From Blattabacterium cuenoti (GTDB lineage Bacteria; Bacteroidota; Bacteroidia; Flavobacteriales; Blattabacteriaceae): a DNA stretch of 64,000 bases. The first letter of the stretch is position 1. Each line of letters starts with the position of its first letter. The translations under genes were made by a program, and so were the position numbers. Below the pieces are notes generated by a model. That model saw nothing but the letters and a program-made list of their open reading frames with translations. It was not told where the DNA came from and ran no database searches. The stretch is from positions 566,625 through 630,624 of the forward strand of contig NZ_CP059195.1 of the NCBI RefSeq assembly GCF_014251695.1, written 5' to 3'. Shown in pieces: positions 49,539 to 58,743 of the stretch.

Positions 49539-50722
49539 TATGATATCATGTTATTAATTCTTTTTAAAGAAAAAAAAGATATAATAGATCCTATTATTAA
49601 AATAATACATATAACAATAAAAAAATCTTCTATTTTCACTTTAACAGGAAAAGGTATTTTTTTTTCTATTTTAAATATTTGATATTTTTCTTGTACAAAA
49701 AAAATAATATAAGATATTAATAATCCAATGAAACAACCAAAAATAGTAATCATTAATCCCATATAAAAAAATATTACCTTAATTCTATACAAAGAAAACC
49801 CCATACTCCATAATGTAAACAGTTCTTTAATTTTATCTAATTGTAAAATACAAATAGCACTAAACAAATTAAATCCAGTAATTAGTGTTATTAATACAAA
49901 TAAAAAATATACAAATATTTTTTCTGTGTTCATAACTTTATATAAAATTTTCTCTCTTTCTGTACGTGTTATTATATCAAATTTTGATCCTAATTTTTGA
50001 ACTAAAATGTTTTTCATATCATGAAGATTTACTTTATCATGAACCTTAATTTCTAATGCATGAAAAACTTTTTTTTTTATTATCTTTTGAAGTTCATATA
50101 AATTACAAAATAAATATTTATTATCCATTTTATGACTAAAATAAAAAATTCCTTTTACAGAAATTTTTATTTTCATAAATAATGAAACAGAAGTATTTTT
50201 TGGATTATCAAAAATAAATATTTGTAAAGGCATATTTATTATATGATATAATAATATTGGAAAATATGAAAGTATGGAATCCCATCCTACATATATATTT
50301 AAATAATCAAATTTATTATTTTTTAAATTAATTATTTTAAATTTATCCATAACTTTTTTATATTCAGTATCCACTCCTTTTAAAAAAAAAAAATATTCAT
50401 GATTCTTATAATACAAGAAAATTTTTTTTTCCATTGTCTTAGAACAAGCTATAATTCCTTGTATAGATTTTATTTTATTGATAACAGAATCATCAATAAA
50501 ATAATTTTTTTCATTTGAATAGGAAATAATTATATCAGGATAATGATTTTGATAAAATTTTTTATTTAAATCTTCCAATCCAGAAAAAACAAATAAAATT
50601 GCAGACAAAGAAAATGTGGAGATACAAATAGATAAAATTGATAGAATAACAATAATATTAACAAGATTAATTTTTTTTTTAGAAAAAAAATAACGTATAG
50701 ATATATAAAAAGAAGTATTCAA
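49529..50722 (-). CDS. LolC/LolE-like ABC permease (FtsX family)
   Basis: A 397-residue inner-membrane protein with one N-terminal helix (about 20-45), a large outside domain (about 46-265) and three C-terminal helices (about 270-295, 315-340, 365-388), the MacB/FtsX permease layout. The opening FYISIRYFFSKKKINLVNIIVILS matches lipoprotein-release permeases. It would act with LolD to move lipoproteins made by Lgt. It lies 15 bp downstream of rbfA, as in flavobacteria. Confidence 0.8.
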   Translation of the reverse strand: MNTSFYISIRYFFSKKKINLVNIIVILSILSICISTFSLSAILFVFSGLEDLNKKFYQNHYPDIIISYSNEKNYFIDDSVINKIKSIQGIIACSKTMEKKIFLYYKNHEYFFFLKGVDTEYKKVMDKFKIINLKNNKFDYLNIYVGWDSILSYFPILLYHIINMPLQIFIFDNPKNTSVSLFMKIKISVKGIFYFSHKMDNKYLFCNLYELQKIIKKKVFHALEIKVHDKVNLHDMKNILVQKLGSKFDIITRTEREKILYKVMNTEKIFVYFLFVLITLITGFNLFSAICILQLDKIKELFTLWSMGFSLYRIKVIFFYMGLMITIFGCFIGLLISYIIFFVQEKYQIFKIEKKIPFPVKVKIEDFFIVICIILIIGSIISFFSLKRINNMISYYK

Positions 50723-50737
50723 AATACTATTAAAATT

Positions 50738-51046
50738 TTATACAGCTGCACAAAAATCCAATTTAGGAATTTTTTTTACACGATATCTCAATTTTATTGA
50801 AAGTAACTTTCTATAGAAAAAAGATTTAGAACGAATATATTTCAATATTTTTTTGTCCAAAAAAGGATAAATGCTAATATATACTTTTATTAAGTTCATA
50901 TCATGGGTAATACATATTTTAATCAAAGTGACTAAAAATTTATTTTGACTTTGATTAAAATAGATTTCTTTATTAAGAATTTCTGCTATTTCTATAAAAA
51001 ATATTGAAGATAATTTCTCATTTTTAATCAAGTTCATTTTTTTCAT
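50738..51046 (-). CDS. rbfA: ribosome-binding factor A
   Basis: A 102-residue 30S assembly factor with a KH-like fold. It is diverged, but the pattern matches RbfA: an N-terminal helix LSSIFFIEIAEILNKE, the strand VTLIKICITHDMNLIKVYISIYP, and the end LRYRVKKIPKLDFC (usual LRxRRxPxLxF). In E. coli, RbfA and Era act on overlapping steps of 16S maturation; era is a pseudogene here. Confidence 0.82.
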   Translation of the reverse strand: MKKMNLIKNEKLSSIFFIEIAEILNKEIYFNQSQNKFLVTLIKICITHDMNLIKVYISIYPFLDKKILKYIRSKSFFYRKLLSIKLRYRVKKIPKLDFCAAV

Positions 51047-51172
51047 AACTTCGTCAATTGAATTAAAAACTTTTTTTCTATTTAATAATATTAAATAAAA
51101 AAATTATTTAAAAATTTGTAATAGGGGAAATAATGTTGTAAACTTGTACAGTTTTCATTCTATTCTTTTTTA

Positions 51173-51246
51173 GGTCTCATAGCTCAGTTGGTTAGAGCAC
51201 CTGACTCATAATCAGGGAGTCGCTGGTTCAAATCCAGCTGGGACCA
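51173..51246 (+). tRNA. tRNA with CAT anticodon, probably lysidine tRNA-Ile2 (or tRNA-Met)
   Basis: A 74-nt cloverleaf: acceptor GGTCTCA/TGGGACC, D-arm GCTC/GAGC, anticodon stem CCTGA/TCAGG with loop CTCATAA (CAT), T-arm GCTGG-TTCAAAT-CCAGC. It is not an initiator. The C4-G69 pair, present in tRNA-Ile2 but not in the Met tRNA at 33.3 kb, favours an AUA-reading tRNA modified by TilS. Confidence 0.85.
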
Positions 51247-51262
51247 TTTGTTTTTATATTTG

Positions 51263-51337
51263 TAACCGGGGAGGGATTCGAACCCACAACTTACAGTTTA
51301 GGAAACTGTTGTTCTATCCTAATTGAACTACCCAGTC
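51263..51337 (-). tRNA. tRNA-Arg (CCT), overlapping the end of rpmA
   Basis: A 75-nt cloverleaf on the minus strand: acceptor GACTGGG/CCCGGTT, D-arm GTTC/GAAC, anticodon stem ACAGT/ACTGT with loop TTCCTAA giving CCT (reads AGG), T-arm GTGGG-TTCGAAT-CCCTC with one T-T mismatch. CCA is not encoded. Nucleotides 1-10 are also the last codons and the TAG stop of rpmA on the same strand. Confidence 0.92.
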
Positions 51338-51591
51338 TTAGTATCTATAATAGAAACAATCGATTTATTTTTTCTCCCTTTTTTAAAAGAAACATAACCA
51401 TTTTTTGTAGCGTATAAAGTATGATCTTTCCCCATTCCTACATTTATTCCAGGATGATGTTTCGTTCCTCGTTGACGAACTATAATATTCCCAGAATTTA
51501 CATATTGATTTCCATATATTTTAATACCCAATCTTCTCCCTACTGAATCTCTACCATTTCTAGAACTTCCAGAACCTTTTTTATGAGCCAT
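51328..51591 (-). CDS. rpmA: 50S ribosomal protein L27
   Basis: An 87-residue protein with the L27 start [16 protein letters not shown] and [15 protein letters not shown], whose N-terminal tail reaches the peptidyl-transferase centre. It follows rplU by 6 bp, the standard pair. The last codons, ACT GGG TAG, lie within the tRNA-Arg(CCT) gene downstream, so RNase P cleavage at the tRNA 5' end would cut the stop codon from this mRNA. Confidence 0.96.
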   Translation of the reverse strand: MAHKKGSGSSRNGRDSVGRRLGIKIYGNQYVNSGNIIVRQRGTKHHPGINVGMGKDHTLYATKNGYVSFKKGRKNKSIVSIIDTKTG

Positions 51592-51597
51592 ATTATT

Positions 51598-51921
51598 TTA
51601 ATGTTTTTTTTCTAAAAAAGAAATTATTTTTATTTTTGAAAATAAAGGTCTAAATCCATTTTTTACTTTATATCCTTTTCTTCTTCGTTTTTTTAAAATA
51701 ATTATTTTTTTTCCTTTTATATGTTGTAAAATTTCTATTTGGACACTTATTTTTTCTAAAAAAGGATTTCCTAAAAGAAGTTCTCCTTCTTTAAAAAATA
51801 AAAAAACTTGATTTAATAATATTTTTTTTCCTACATTTTCAGAAATGTGAGGAACATAAATATATTTATTTTCAATAAGTTTAAATTGTTTATCTTTTAT
51901 ATTAACAATTGCGTATATCAT
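51598..51921 (-). CDS. rplU: 50S ribosomal protein L21
   Basis: A 107-residue ribosomal protein. It begins MIYAIVNIKDKQFKL (L21 usually MYAIVExGGKQ) and ends with the 23S-binding KKRRRKGYKVKNGFRP block. It lies 16 bp after sufS and 6 bp before rpmA, so the ribosomal pair may share the Suf transcript. Confidence 0.94.
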   Translation of the reverse strand: MIYAIVNIKDKQFKLIENKYIYVPHISENVGKKILLNQVFLFFKEGELLLGNPFLEKISVQIEILQHIKGKKIIILKKRRRKGYKVKNGFRPLFSKIKIISFLEKKH

Positions 51922-51937
51922 AAATAATTTTAATACT

Positions 51938-53173
51938 TTACTTTAGTAATATTTTTTTTGCTTTTAAAAGACTTTCAAATAAATAATTTATTTCTTGAAA
52001 AGTATTATATATAGAAAAACTGACACGAATCATCCCTGAAACTTTAAAAAAGTTCATAAGAGGTTGTGCACATAAATGCCCTGTTCTAACCGCAATTCCT
52101 AAACGATCTAAAATACTCCCTACATCAAAACAATGTAATTCATCTAAATTAAAGGAAATAATACCAGATTTTACTGAAATATCTATAGAATTTCCATACA
52201 ATTGAATTCCATCTATTGAACTTAAACGTTTTACAGCATATATTAAAAGCTCTTTTTTGTAATATTGAATATTTGATATCCCTATTTCTTTTACAAAATC
52301 TATAGCTGCTCCCCACACGATGATCCCTTCTATATTTGGGGTCCCGGCCTCAAATTTAAACGGTAGATCTGAATAAGTCGTTTTATCAAAACTTACATTT
52401 TTAATCATTTCACCTCCAAATTGATAAGGATTTAACTTTTCTAATATTTTCTCTTTTCCATACAATATCCCAATTCCAGTAGGCCCATACATTTTATGGG
52501 CGGAAAAAACATAAAAATCAACATTTAAATCTTGTACATCTAAATCTAAATTAGATGGAACTTGAGCTCCATCGACTAAAACTAAAGCACCATATTTATG
52601 AGCCTTATCAATAATATATTTCACAGGATTAACAATCCCTAAAACATTAGATATATGACTAATAGATACTATTTTTGTTTTTTCTGAAATAAAAAATTCA
52701 AAATCTGTTAATTTTAAAAAACCATTTTCATAAATAGATATTATTTTTAATATGGCTCCTTTTTTTTTACAAAGGATTTGCCATGGAACAATATTTGAAT
52801 GATGTTCAATACAAGAAATAATAATTTCATCTCCTTTTTTTACAAAAGACTCCATACTAGAAGCTATCAAATTAATTGATTCTGTAGCCCCTTTTGTAAA
52901 TATAATTTCCGAAGAATGTCTTGCATGAATAAATTTTCTAATTTTATTTCTTACATTTTCTACACATAAAGTAGCTTTATGACTAAGATAATGCAATCCT
53001 CTATGAATGTTAGAATTCATAGTAGAATAATAATTTTGAGACGCTTGAATTACCTTAACTGGCTTTTGAGTTGTTGCTGCATTATCCATATAAATCAAAG
53101 GATAAGAATATATTTTTTCTTTCAAAATAGGAAATTGATTTCTAATTTCTTGTATTTTTTTTTCTGAAAACAT
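51938..53173 (-). CDS. sufS: cysteine desulfurase SufS
   Basis: PLP enzyme that takes sulfur from cysteine for Fe-S cluster assembly. The 411-residue protein has YMDNAATTQKP (29-39), the PLP lysine in FSAHKMYGPTGIG, and the persulfide Cys in RTGHLCAQPLM near the C-terminus. Length is typical of SufS. It is the last suf gene of the operon sufA-B-C-D-S, 8 bp after sufD; no sufE follows. Confidence 0.95.
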   Translation of the reverse strand: MFSEKKIQEIRNQFPILKEKIYSYPLIYMDNAATTQKPVKVIQASQNYYSTMNSNIHRGLHYLSHKATLCVENVRNKIRKFIHARHSSEIIFTKGATESINLIASSMESFVKKGDEIIISCIEHHSNIVPWQILCKKKGAILKIISIYENGFLKLTDFEFFISEKTKIVSISHISNVLGIVNPVKYIIDKAHKYGALVLVDGAQVPSNLDLDVQDLNVDFYVFSAHKMYGPTGIGILYGKEKILEKLNPYQFGGEMIKNVSFDKTTYSDLPFKFEAGTPNIEGIIVWGAAIDFVKEIGISNIQYYKKELLIYAVKRLSSIDGIQLYGNSIDISVKSGIISFNLDELHCFDVGSILDRLGIAVRTGHLCAQPLMNFFKVSGMIRVSFSIYNTFQEINYLFESLLKAKKILLK

Positions 53174-53181
53174 ATATTTTA

Positions 53182-54486
53182 TTATAAATATTTATATAAT
53201 TTTTCCTTCATTTTTTTGTATATAAATTTTTTTAATTCAAAAATATGAACAGAAATTAACATTTCCTCTAAAAAAGACAATAACAATAACATTTTAGCTT
53301 TTTTTTTAGGGATCCCTCTTGATTGAAGATAAAATAATTCAGATTCTTGTATATTATCTACGGTACAACCATGTGAACATTTTACATATTCGGAATAAAT
53401 TTCTAATTGAGGTTTAGCATATATACACGCTTCATCAGAAAGAATCACATTCTGATTTTTTTGGAAAGCATTTATTTCTTTTATAAATTTATTTATAATT
53501 ATTCTTCCATTAAAAATTCCTTTAGATTTTTCACATAAAATATTTTTGTATAATTGAAAACTATAAGCATCTGAACATAAATGATTCATCAAAGTATGAT
53601 GATCTACAAATTGTTTTCCTGATAAAAGAGAAATTCCATATAAATAAGAATAAGTTTTTTCTCCGCTAGAATAAAATTTTAGGTTATTTCTTATAAAATT
53701 TCCTTGAAAAGAAAAAGTATAAACGGTACATTTACTATTCTTATTTTGTTTAAAAAATGTATTATCTATTGTAGAAGTTTCTATTAAATCATTTTGTATT
53801 TTATAGTAGTCAATTATGCTATGATTCATAGCATAAATTTCACTTACAGAATTTATAAATACTAAATGTTTCCTCAAACATTTATAATGTTCTATAATTT
53901 TAACATAGGAATGTTCTCCTACTATAATTAAGTTTCTATTATTCAACATAATTTTAGATTCTATCCCTGTAGAAATATGTAATATTTCAATAGGATTTTC
54001 TAAAATGACATTATTAGGAATATAAATGCACGCTCCATCTTTTAATAAGATTGTATTTAAAGTATAAAATGCATCATATTGATATGATAGTCTTCCATAA
54101 AAATCTTTAATTTCATTTTCTTTAAGTGATACTATGTTTGATAACATAATATTTTCTGTTTGAGCAGAAGACAGATAAGGATCATATTTCCCATCTATAA
54201 AAATTAAAACAAAAGATTTTTCTTTTTTAAGAAAAGTTAATTCTTTTATTTTTTTATATTCTGTATTTTTTATTTTTTCATGTTTAAAAATAACATTATA
54301 GTCCTGGTTAATAATTGAGTCAATATCCGTATTTTTCCATTCCTCATTCTTTACAGAAGAAGGAAATCCTTTTTTTTGGAAAAAATCAGAATGTTTTCGT
54401 TTTAAAAAAGACATATAAGAATCTACTTTTCTTTCATCAGAAGAAAATTTATTAATTAATAATGTTATTTTTTCTCTTAACTGCAT
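53182..54486 (-). CDS. sufD: Fe-S cluster assembly protein SufD
   Basis: A 434-residue scaffold subunit of the SufBC2D complex. The beta-helix core and the conserved C-terminal block SHGCTVDNIQESELFYLQSRGIP are visible, with the His in HGCT kept. The N-terminal helical region (KITLLINKFSSDERK) matches SufD. Sequence is more diverged than SufB, as is usual. It lies between sufC and sufS. Confidence 0.93.
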   Translation of the reverse strand: MQLREKITLLINKFSSDERKVDSYMSFLKRKHSDFFQKKGFPSSVKNEEWKNTDIDSIINQDYNVIFKHEKIKNTEYKKIKELTFLKKEKSFVLIFIDGKYDPYLSSAQTENIMLSNIVSLKENEIKDFYGRLSYQYDAFYTLNTILLKDGACIYIPNNVILENPIEILHISTGIESKIMLNNRNLIIVGEHSYVKIIEHYKCLRKHLVFINSVSEIYAMNHSIIDYYKIQNDLIETSTIDNTFFKQNKNSKCTVYTFSFQGNFIRNNLKFYSSGEKTYSYLYGISLLSGKQFVDHHTLMNHLCSDAYSFQLYKNILCEKSKGIFNGRIIINKFIKEINAFQKNQNVILSDEACIYAKPQLEIYSEYVKCSHGCTVDNIQESELFYLQSRGIPKKKAKMLLLLSFLEEMLISVHIFELKKFIYKKMKEKLYKYL

Positions 54487-54511
54487 TTAATTTTAAAGTT
54501 AAACAATTCTT

Positions 54512-55264
54512 TTATACTTTATTTTTCACTATCCAATCATATCCTTCTTGTTCTAATTTTTCAGCTAATTTTTGATTTCCTGACTGTATAATTTTTCCAT
54601 TATATAGAATATGAATGATATAATCTGAAAAAATGTAATTTAACAATCTTTTATAATGAGTAATAATTAAAACAGAATTTTTATCATTTCTAAAAGCGTT
54701 AATTCCTTGAGCAACTATACGTAAAGCATCTATATCTAAACCGGAATCAACTTCATCTAAAATAGATAATAAAGGATCTAACATCATCATTTGAAATATT
54801 TCGTTACGTTTTTTTTCTCCTCCCGAAAACCCTTCATTTAAAGAACGATAGAAGAAGTTTTTTTCAATATTTAATAAAGAAGATTTTTCTTTGATCTTTA
54901 ATAAAATATTTTTAGAAGACATTTTTTTTATATTCCGTCCCTCACGAATAGAATTTAATGCGGTTTTAATAAAATTAACGATTGAGACTCCTGGTATTTC
55001 TATTGGATGTTGAAAAGAAAGAAAAATTCCTAAGTGAGCCCGTTCTTCTGGGGAAAAATTTTTTAAATTTTTATTCAAAAAATAAATATTCCCTTTAGTT
55101 ATTTTATATTTTTTATTTCCTGCAATTATAGAAGCAAGAGTACTTTTTCCAGAACCATTAGGTCCCATAATAACATGACTCTCTCCTGTATTGATTTTTA
55201 AACTCACTCCTCTAAGAACCTTTTGATTTTCTATAGAAGCATGTAGATTTTCTATATTTAACAT
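54512..55264 (-). CDS. sufC: Fe-S assembly ATPase SufC
   Basis: ABC-type ATPase of the SufBC2D scaffold. The 250-residue protein has Walker A GPNGSGKST (34-42), the Q-loop SFQHPIEIPGVS, the signature FSGGEKKRNEI and Walker B LSILDEVDSGLDIDAL, followed by the switch His in IITHYKRLL. It lies 11 bp after sufB. Confidence 0.96.
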   Translation of the reverse strand: MLNIENLHASIENQKVLRGVSLKINTGESHVIMGPNGSGKSTLASIIAGNKKYKITKGNIYFLNKNLKNFSPEERAHLGIFLSFQHPIEIPGVSIVNFIKTALNSIREGRNIKKMSSKNILLKIKEKSSLLNIEKNFFYRSLNEGFSGGEKKRNEIFQMMMLDPLLSILDEVDSGLDIDALRIVAQGINAFRNDKNSVLIITHYKRLLNYIFSDYIIHILYNGKIIQSGNQKLAEKLEQEGYDWIVKNKV

Positions 55265-55275
55265 AATTTTTATTA

Positions 55276-56718
55276 TTATCCGACAGATCCTTCCAAAGAA
55301 ATTTCCAAAAGTTTTTGAGCTTCTACTGCAAATTCCATAGGAAGTTTTTTTAAAACCTCATTACTAAAACCATGTACTATTAAAGAAATAGCTTTTTCTG
55401 TATCTATTCCTCTTTGTTTACAATAGAAAATTTGATCTTCTCCAATTTTTGAAGTTGTGGCTTCATGTTCGACTTTAGAAGTCGAATTATATACATGAAT
55501 ATATGGAAAAGTATGAGCTCCACATTTATTTCCAATTAATAAAGAATCACATTGTGAAAAATTTCGAGAATGAATTGCTTGAGAAGAAATTTTAACCAAT
55601 CCTCTATAATTGTTTTGAGCTTTTCCAGCGGATATTCCTTTTGAAATAATAACACTTTTAGTATGTTTTCCTATGTGTATCATTTTAGTTCCCGTATCTG
55701 CTTGTTGAAAGTCTTTAGTTAAAGCCAAAGAATAAAATTGTCCCATAGAAAAATCTCCTTTTAGAATACAAGATGGATATTTCCAAGTAATTGAAGAACC
55801 TGTCTCTACTTGTATCCAAGATATTTTAGCTCCTTTTTCACACAAACCACGTTTTGTGACAAAATTAAAAACCCCTCCTTCCCCTTTTTTATTTCCAGGA
55901 AACCAATTTTGAACAGTTGAATATTTAATTTCAGCATTTTCTAAGGCTATAATTTCTACTACAGCAGCATGTAATTGATTTTCCTTTCTTTGTGGAGCAG
56001 TGCATCCTTCCAAATAACTAACATAGGAATCTTTATCTGCAATAATTAAGGTCCTTTCAAACTGACCTGTTTTATTTTCATTAATGCGGAAATATGTAGA
56101 TAATTCCATAGGACAACGAACTCCTTTTGGGATATAACAGAAAGAACCATCTGAAAATACAGCTGAATTGAGAGCTGCATAAAAATTATCTTGTTTTGGA
56201 ACAACTGACCCTAAATATTTTTTTACAATATTTGGATATTTTTTCAAAGCATCGTTCATAGAACAAAATATAATGCCTTGATCTTTTAATTTATTTTTAA
56301 ATGTAGTGGCTAAAGAAACGGAATCTAGTACGATATCAGTTGCTACACCTGAAAGAGTTTTTTGTTCTTCTATAGGAATTCCTAATTTTTTAAACGTATC
56401 TATTAATTCCGGATCCACTTCTTCCAAATTATTTAAATTTATTTTTTTTTTGATAGCAGAATAATAACATATATTTTGAAAATCTGGAACCTTGTATTTT
56501 ATATTTGCCCATTTTGGGGAATCCATTTTTTTCCATATATAAAAAGATTCCAATCTCCAATCCAACATCCATGTAGGTTCCTTTTTTTTTTCTGTTATTT
56601 TTCGAATAACGTCCTCATTTAAACCTACTGGAATTTTATATGATTCTATTGGAGTATAAAATCCATATTTGTATTCAGATTTAGACAAATTTTCTAGTAT
56701 TTTATTATTTTTTTTCAT
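55276..56718 (-). CDS. sufB: Fe-S cluster assembly protein SufB
   Basis: The cluster-building subunit of SufBC2D. Conserved blocks [27 protein letters not shown] (with the key Cys) and [21 protein letters not shown] are intact. I chose Met 56718 ([11 protein letters not shown]), 480 residues; it overlaps the sufA stop by one base (TAATG). A longer start 30 bases upstream would run into sufA. Confidence 0.95.
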   Translation of the reverse strand: MKKNNKILENLSKSEYKYGFYTPIESYKIPVGLNEDVIRKITEKKKEPTWMLDWRLESFYIWKKMDSPKWANIKYKVPDFQNICYYSAIKKKINLNNLEEVDPELIDTFKKLGIPIEEQKTLSGVATDIVLDSVSLATTFKNKLKDQGIIFCSMNDALKKYPNIVKKYLGSVVPKQDNFYAALNSAVFSDGSFCYIPKGVRCPMELSTYFRINENKTGQFERTLIIADKDSYVSYLEGCTAPQRKENQLHAAVVEIIALENAEIKYSTVQNWFPGNKKGEGGVFNFVTKRGLCEKGAKISWIQVETGSSITWKYPSCILKGDFSMGQFYSLALTKDFQQADTGTKMIHIGKHTKSVIISKGISAGKAQNNYRGLVKISSQAIHSRNFSQCDSLLIGNKCGAHTFPYIHVYNSTSKVEHEATTSKIGEDQIFYCKQRGIDTEKAISLIVHGFSNEVLKKLPMEFAVEAQKLLEISLEGSVG

Positions 56719-57047
56719 TATGATGAAAAACTTTTTCCACAACCACAAGTATGTTTAGCATTAGGATTTTTAAAATAAAAACCTTTCCCATCCAATCCAT
56801 CTGAATATTCTAAAGTTATTCCTTCTAAATAAGGAATACTATTTTTATCTACCAATATTTTCATTTCTTGGTCTTTAAAAAATTTATCTCCTTCTTGTTT
56901 TTTTTGATCAAAAGTTAATTCATAAGACATACCTGAACATCCTCCAGTTTTGACTCCAAATCTTACGAAAGAAATATCCTTAGATAGGCCTTCTTTTTTC
57001 ATAAGAGAAATTAGTTTATTTTTAGCTTTTTCAGATATAAAAACCAT
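56718..57047 (-). CDS. sufA: A-type Fe-S carrier (SufA/IscA family)
   Basis: A 109-residue cluster carrier. All three ligand cysteines are present: Cys37 in GGCSGMSY, and Cys101 and Cys103 in [10 protein letters not shown] chose Met 57047 ([12 protein letters not shown]), as the 18-residue longer form has no family support. First gene of sufABCDS, with one-base stop/start overlap to sufB. Confidence 0.93.
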   Translation of the reverse strand: MVFISEKAKNKLISLMKKEGLSKDISFVRFGVKTGGCSGMSYELTFDQKKQEGDKFFKDQEMKILVDKNSIPYLEGITLEYSDGLDGKGFYFKNPNAKHTCGCGKSFSS

Positions 57048-57103
57048 AATATTAATATTTATAATTTTGTATCTTTCACAAGATAAAGATATTTTTTTCA
57101 CAA

Positions 57104-57616
57104 TTAACTATTCCAAATAATTTTTGTAACTCCTTTTTTTATTCCCCATTTGTTCGACATCCCAGCATTAATTTCCAAAATATATTTTATATTTATGGGA
57201 GAAGTAAAATTTCTTATTTCTATATCCTTCATAGGACTTACGTATTCATCAACAAAAACAACAGTATCAAATTGATTAATATATACAATATCTAAAGGAA
57301 TTCGTAAATCTTTCATGTTTATTTGTTTATATTCTTCTTGGCTTTTCAATAAGAATAACATTCCTCTATCTTCTTTAAGAAAAGATCTATATTTTAATCC
57401 GTTTCTTTTTTCTGTATCTCTATGTGCTAATTCTACATCTATTTTTTTTATGATATAATTATTATTTTTCAAATACAGTTCTCCATCTTTAAGAAATTCT
57501 ATTTCAAGTATGTTTCCAATATCTAACAATATATCAGAGGGAAAATCAATTCTTTCAGAAGATTCTATAAATAAACATAAAATCAATAAATAAAAAAAAA
57601 TATTATTTTTTTTCAT
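57104..57616 (-). CDS. DUF192 secreted protein
   Basis: A 170-residue protein with an N-terminal signal-like segment (KKNNIFFYLLILCLFIES) and a DUF192 domain: VELAHRDTEKRNGLKYRSFLKEDRGMLFLL, PLDIVYINQFDTVVFV and YILEINAGMSNKWGIKKG. Function of the family is unknown. The start at 57616 overlaps the lgt stop by 4 bp (ATGA). No lipobox is seen. Confidence 0.83.
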   Translation of the reverse strand: MKKNNIFFYLLILCLFIESSERIDFPSDILLDIGNILEIEFLKDGELYLKNNNYIIKKIDVELAHRDTEKRNGLKYRSFLKEDRGMLFLLKSQEEYKQINMKDLRIPLDIVYINQFDTVVFVDEYVSPMKDIEIRNFTSPINIKYILEINAGMSNKWGIKKGVTKIIWNS

Positions 57617-58497
57617 AATGAAAAAAAACATTTTTTAATTTTTGACCAATTAAGAAGAAAAAATCCAAACATAATAAAAGGAATGCTAAGCCATTGTCCT
57701 GTATTTATATATAAAAAGTGAATCAATTCTTCTCCTTGTGGTTCTTTCATAAATTCTAGTAAAAAACGAATAGACCAAAGTAAAATAAAAAAGATACCGG
57801 ATAAAAATCCATTACAATTTTTTTTTCCGATTCTATAAAAATAGCAAAGTAATAAAAAAGTGAATAGATAACCGATAGATTCATAGATTTGTGTAGGATG
57901 TCTGGGAATTATTTCTCCATATTCTGTATCCATTTGAATAAATTTTACTGCCCATGGCAATTTTTCATTACATGGTTTTCCTATAATTTCAGAATTATAA
58001 AAATTTCCTATTCTGATGAAAACAGCAGATATAGATACGGGAATACATAATCTATCACATAACCAAATAAAAGATTTTTTCTTTAGGATTTTTTTACTAT
58101 AAAATAGATTGGATAAAATAATTCCTATAGTTGCACCATGACTAGATAAACCTCTATAACCAACAAATTCATAACCTTTTATAAATCCTAATAAAAAATT
58201 ATGTTTATTTTCTTTTATAGGAAGGAAGGCTTCAATCCAATGATCTGAAAAATATGAAAAATCATAAAATAAAACCTCACCAAATCTCGCTCCTATAATA
58301 GTTCCAAAAAAAGTACATATAAATAAAGGGTCCAAATATTTTTTATGTATATTATCATTTTGATAAATATATTTCATAATATACCATCCTAATGAAAAAG
58401 AAATAACAAACATTAGACTATAAATATGAATAAAAAAACCTTTCCACAAATTAAATTTGTGAATTGGATCCCAATTAATATATTCTAATGTTTTCAT
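57613..58497 (-). CDS. lgt: prolipoprotein diacylglyceryl transferase
   Basis: Inner-membrane enzyme that adds diacylglycerol to prolipoprotein cysteines. The 294-residue protein has about seven membrane helices, the HGATIGI loop (usual HGxxxG), RIGNFYNSEIIGKP and RHPTQIYES. It implies lipoproteins are still made, fitting the LolC/E-like permease. It overlaps the DUF192 gene by 4 bp and follows yidD by 15 bp. Confidence 0.95.
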   Translation of the reverse strand: MKTLEYINWDPIHKFNLWKGFFIHIYSLMFVISFSLGWYIMKYIYQNDNIHKKYLDPLFICTFFGTIIGARFGEVLFYDFSYFSDHWIEAFLPIKENKHNFLLGFIKGYEFVGYRGLSSHGATIGIILSNLFYSKKILKKKSFIWLCDRLCIPVSISAVFIRIGNFYNSEIIGKPCNEKLPWAVKFIQMDTEYGEIIPRHPTQIYESIGYLFTFLLLCYFYRIGKKNCNGFLSGIFFILLWSIRFLLEFMKEPQGEELIHFLYINTGQWLSIPFIMFGFFLLNWSKIKKCFFSL

Positions 58498-58512
58498 GAT
58501 TATAAAATTTAC

Positions 58513-58731
58513 TTAATTAATAGGATCATAACCCGATGCCCCCCAAGGATTACATTTTACAAATCTTTTTGCACTTATAAGAATAGCTTTAAAAAAATGG
58601 AATTTTTTTAATGATAAAATCATATAATTTGAACAAGTAGGTATATATCTACAATTATTTCCTATACATGGAGATATCCCTATTTGGTATAATCTGATAA
58701 TTTTTATAAAAAAAATTCTTATAATTTTCAT
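58513..58731 (-). CDS. yidD: YidD membrane protein insertion factor
   Basis: A 72-residue protein with the YidD signature: YQIGISPCIGNNCRYIPTCS, then KRFVKCNPWGASGYDPI, including the three conserved cysteines. It has an amphipathic N-terminus and is thought to assist YidC. Usually it is found with rpmH-rnpA-yidC; here it lies between acnA and lgt. Confidence 0.94.
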   Translation of the reverse strand: MKIIRIFFIKIIRLYQIGISPCIGNNCRYIPTCSNYMILSLKKFHFFKAILISAKRFVKCNPWGASGYDPIN

Positions 58732-58743
58732 GTTGTATATATT

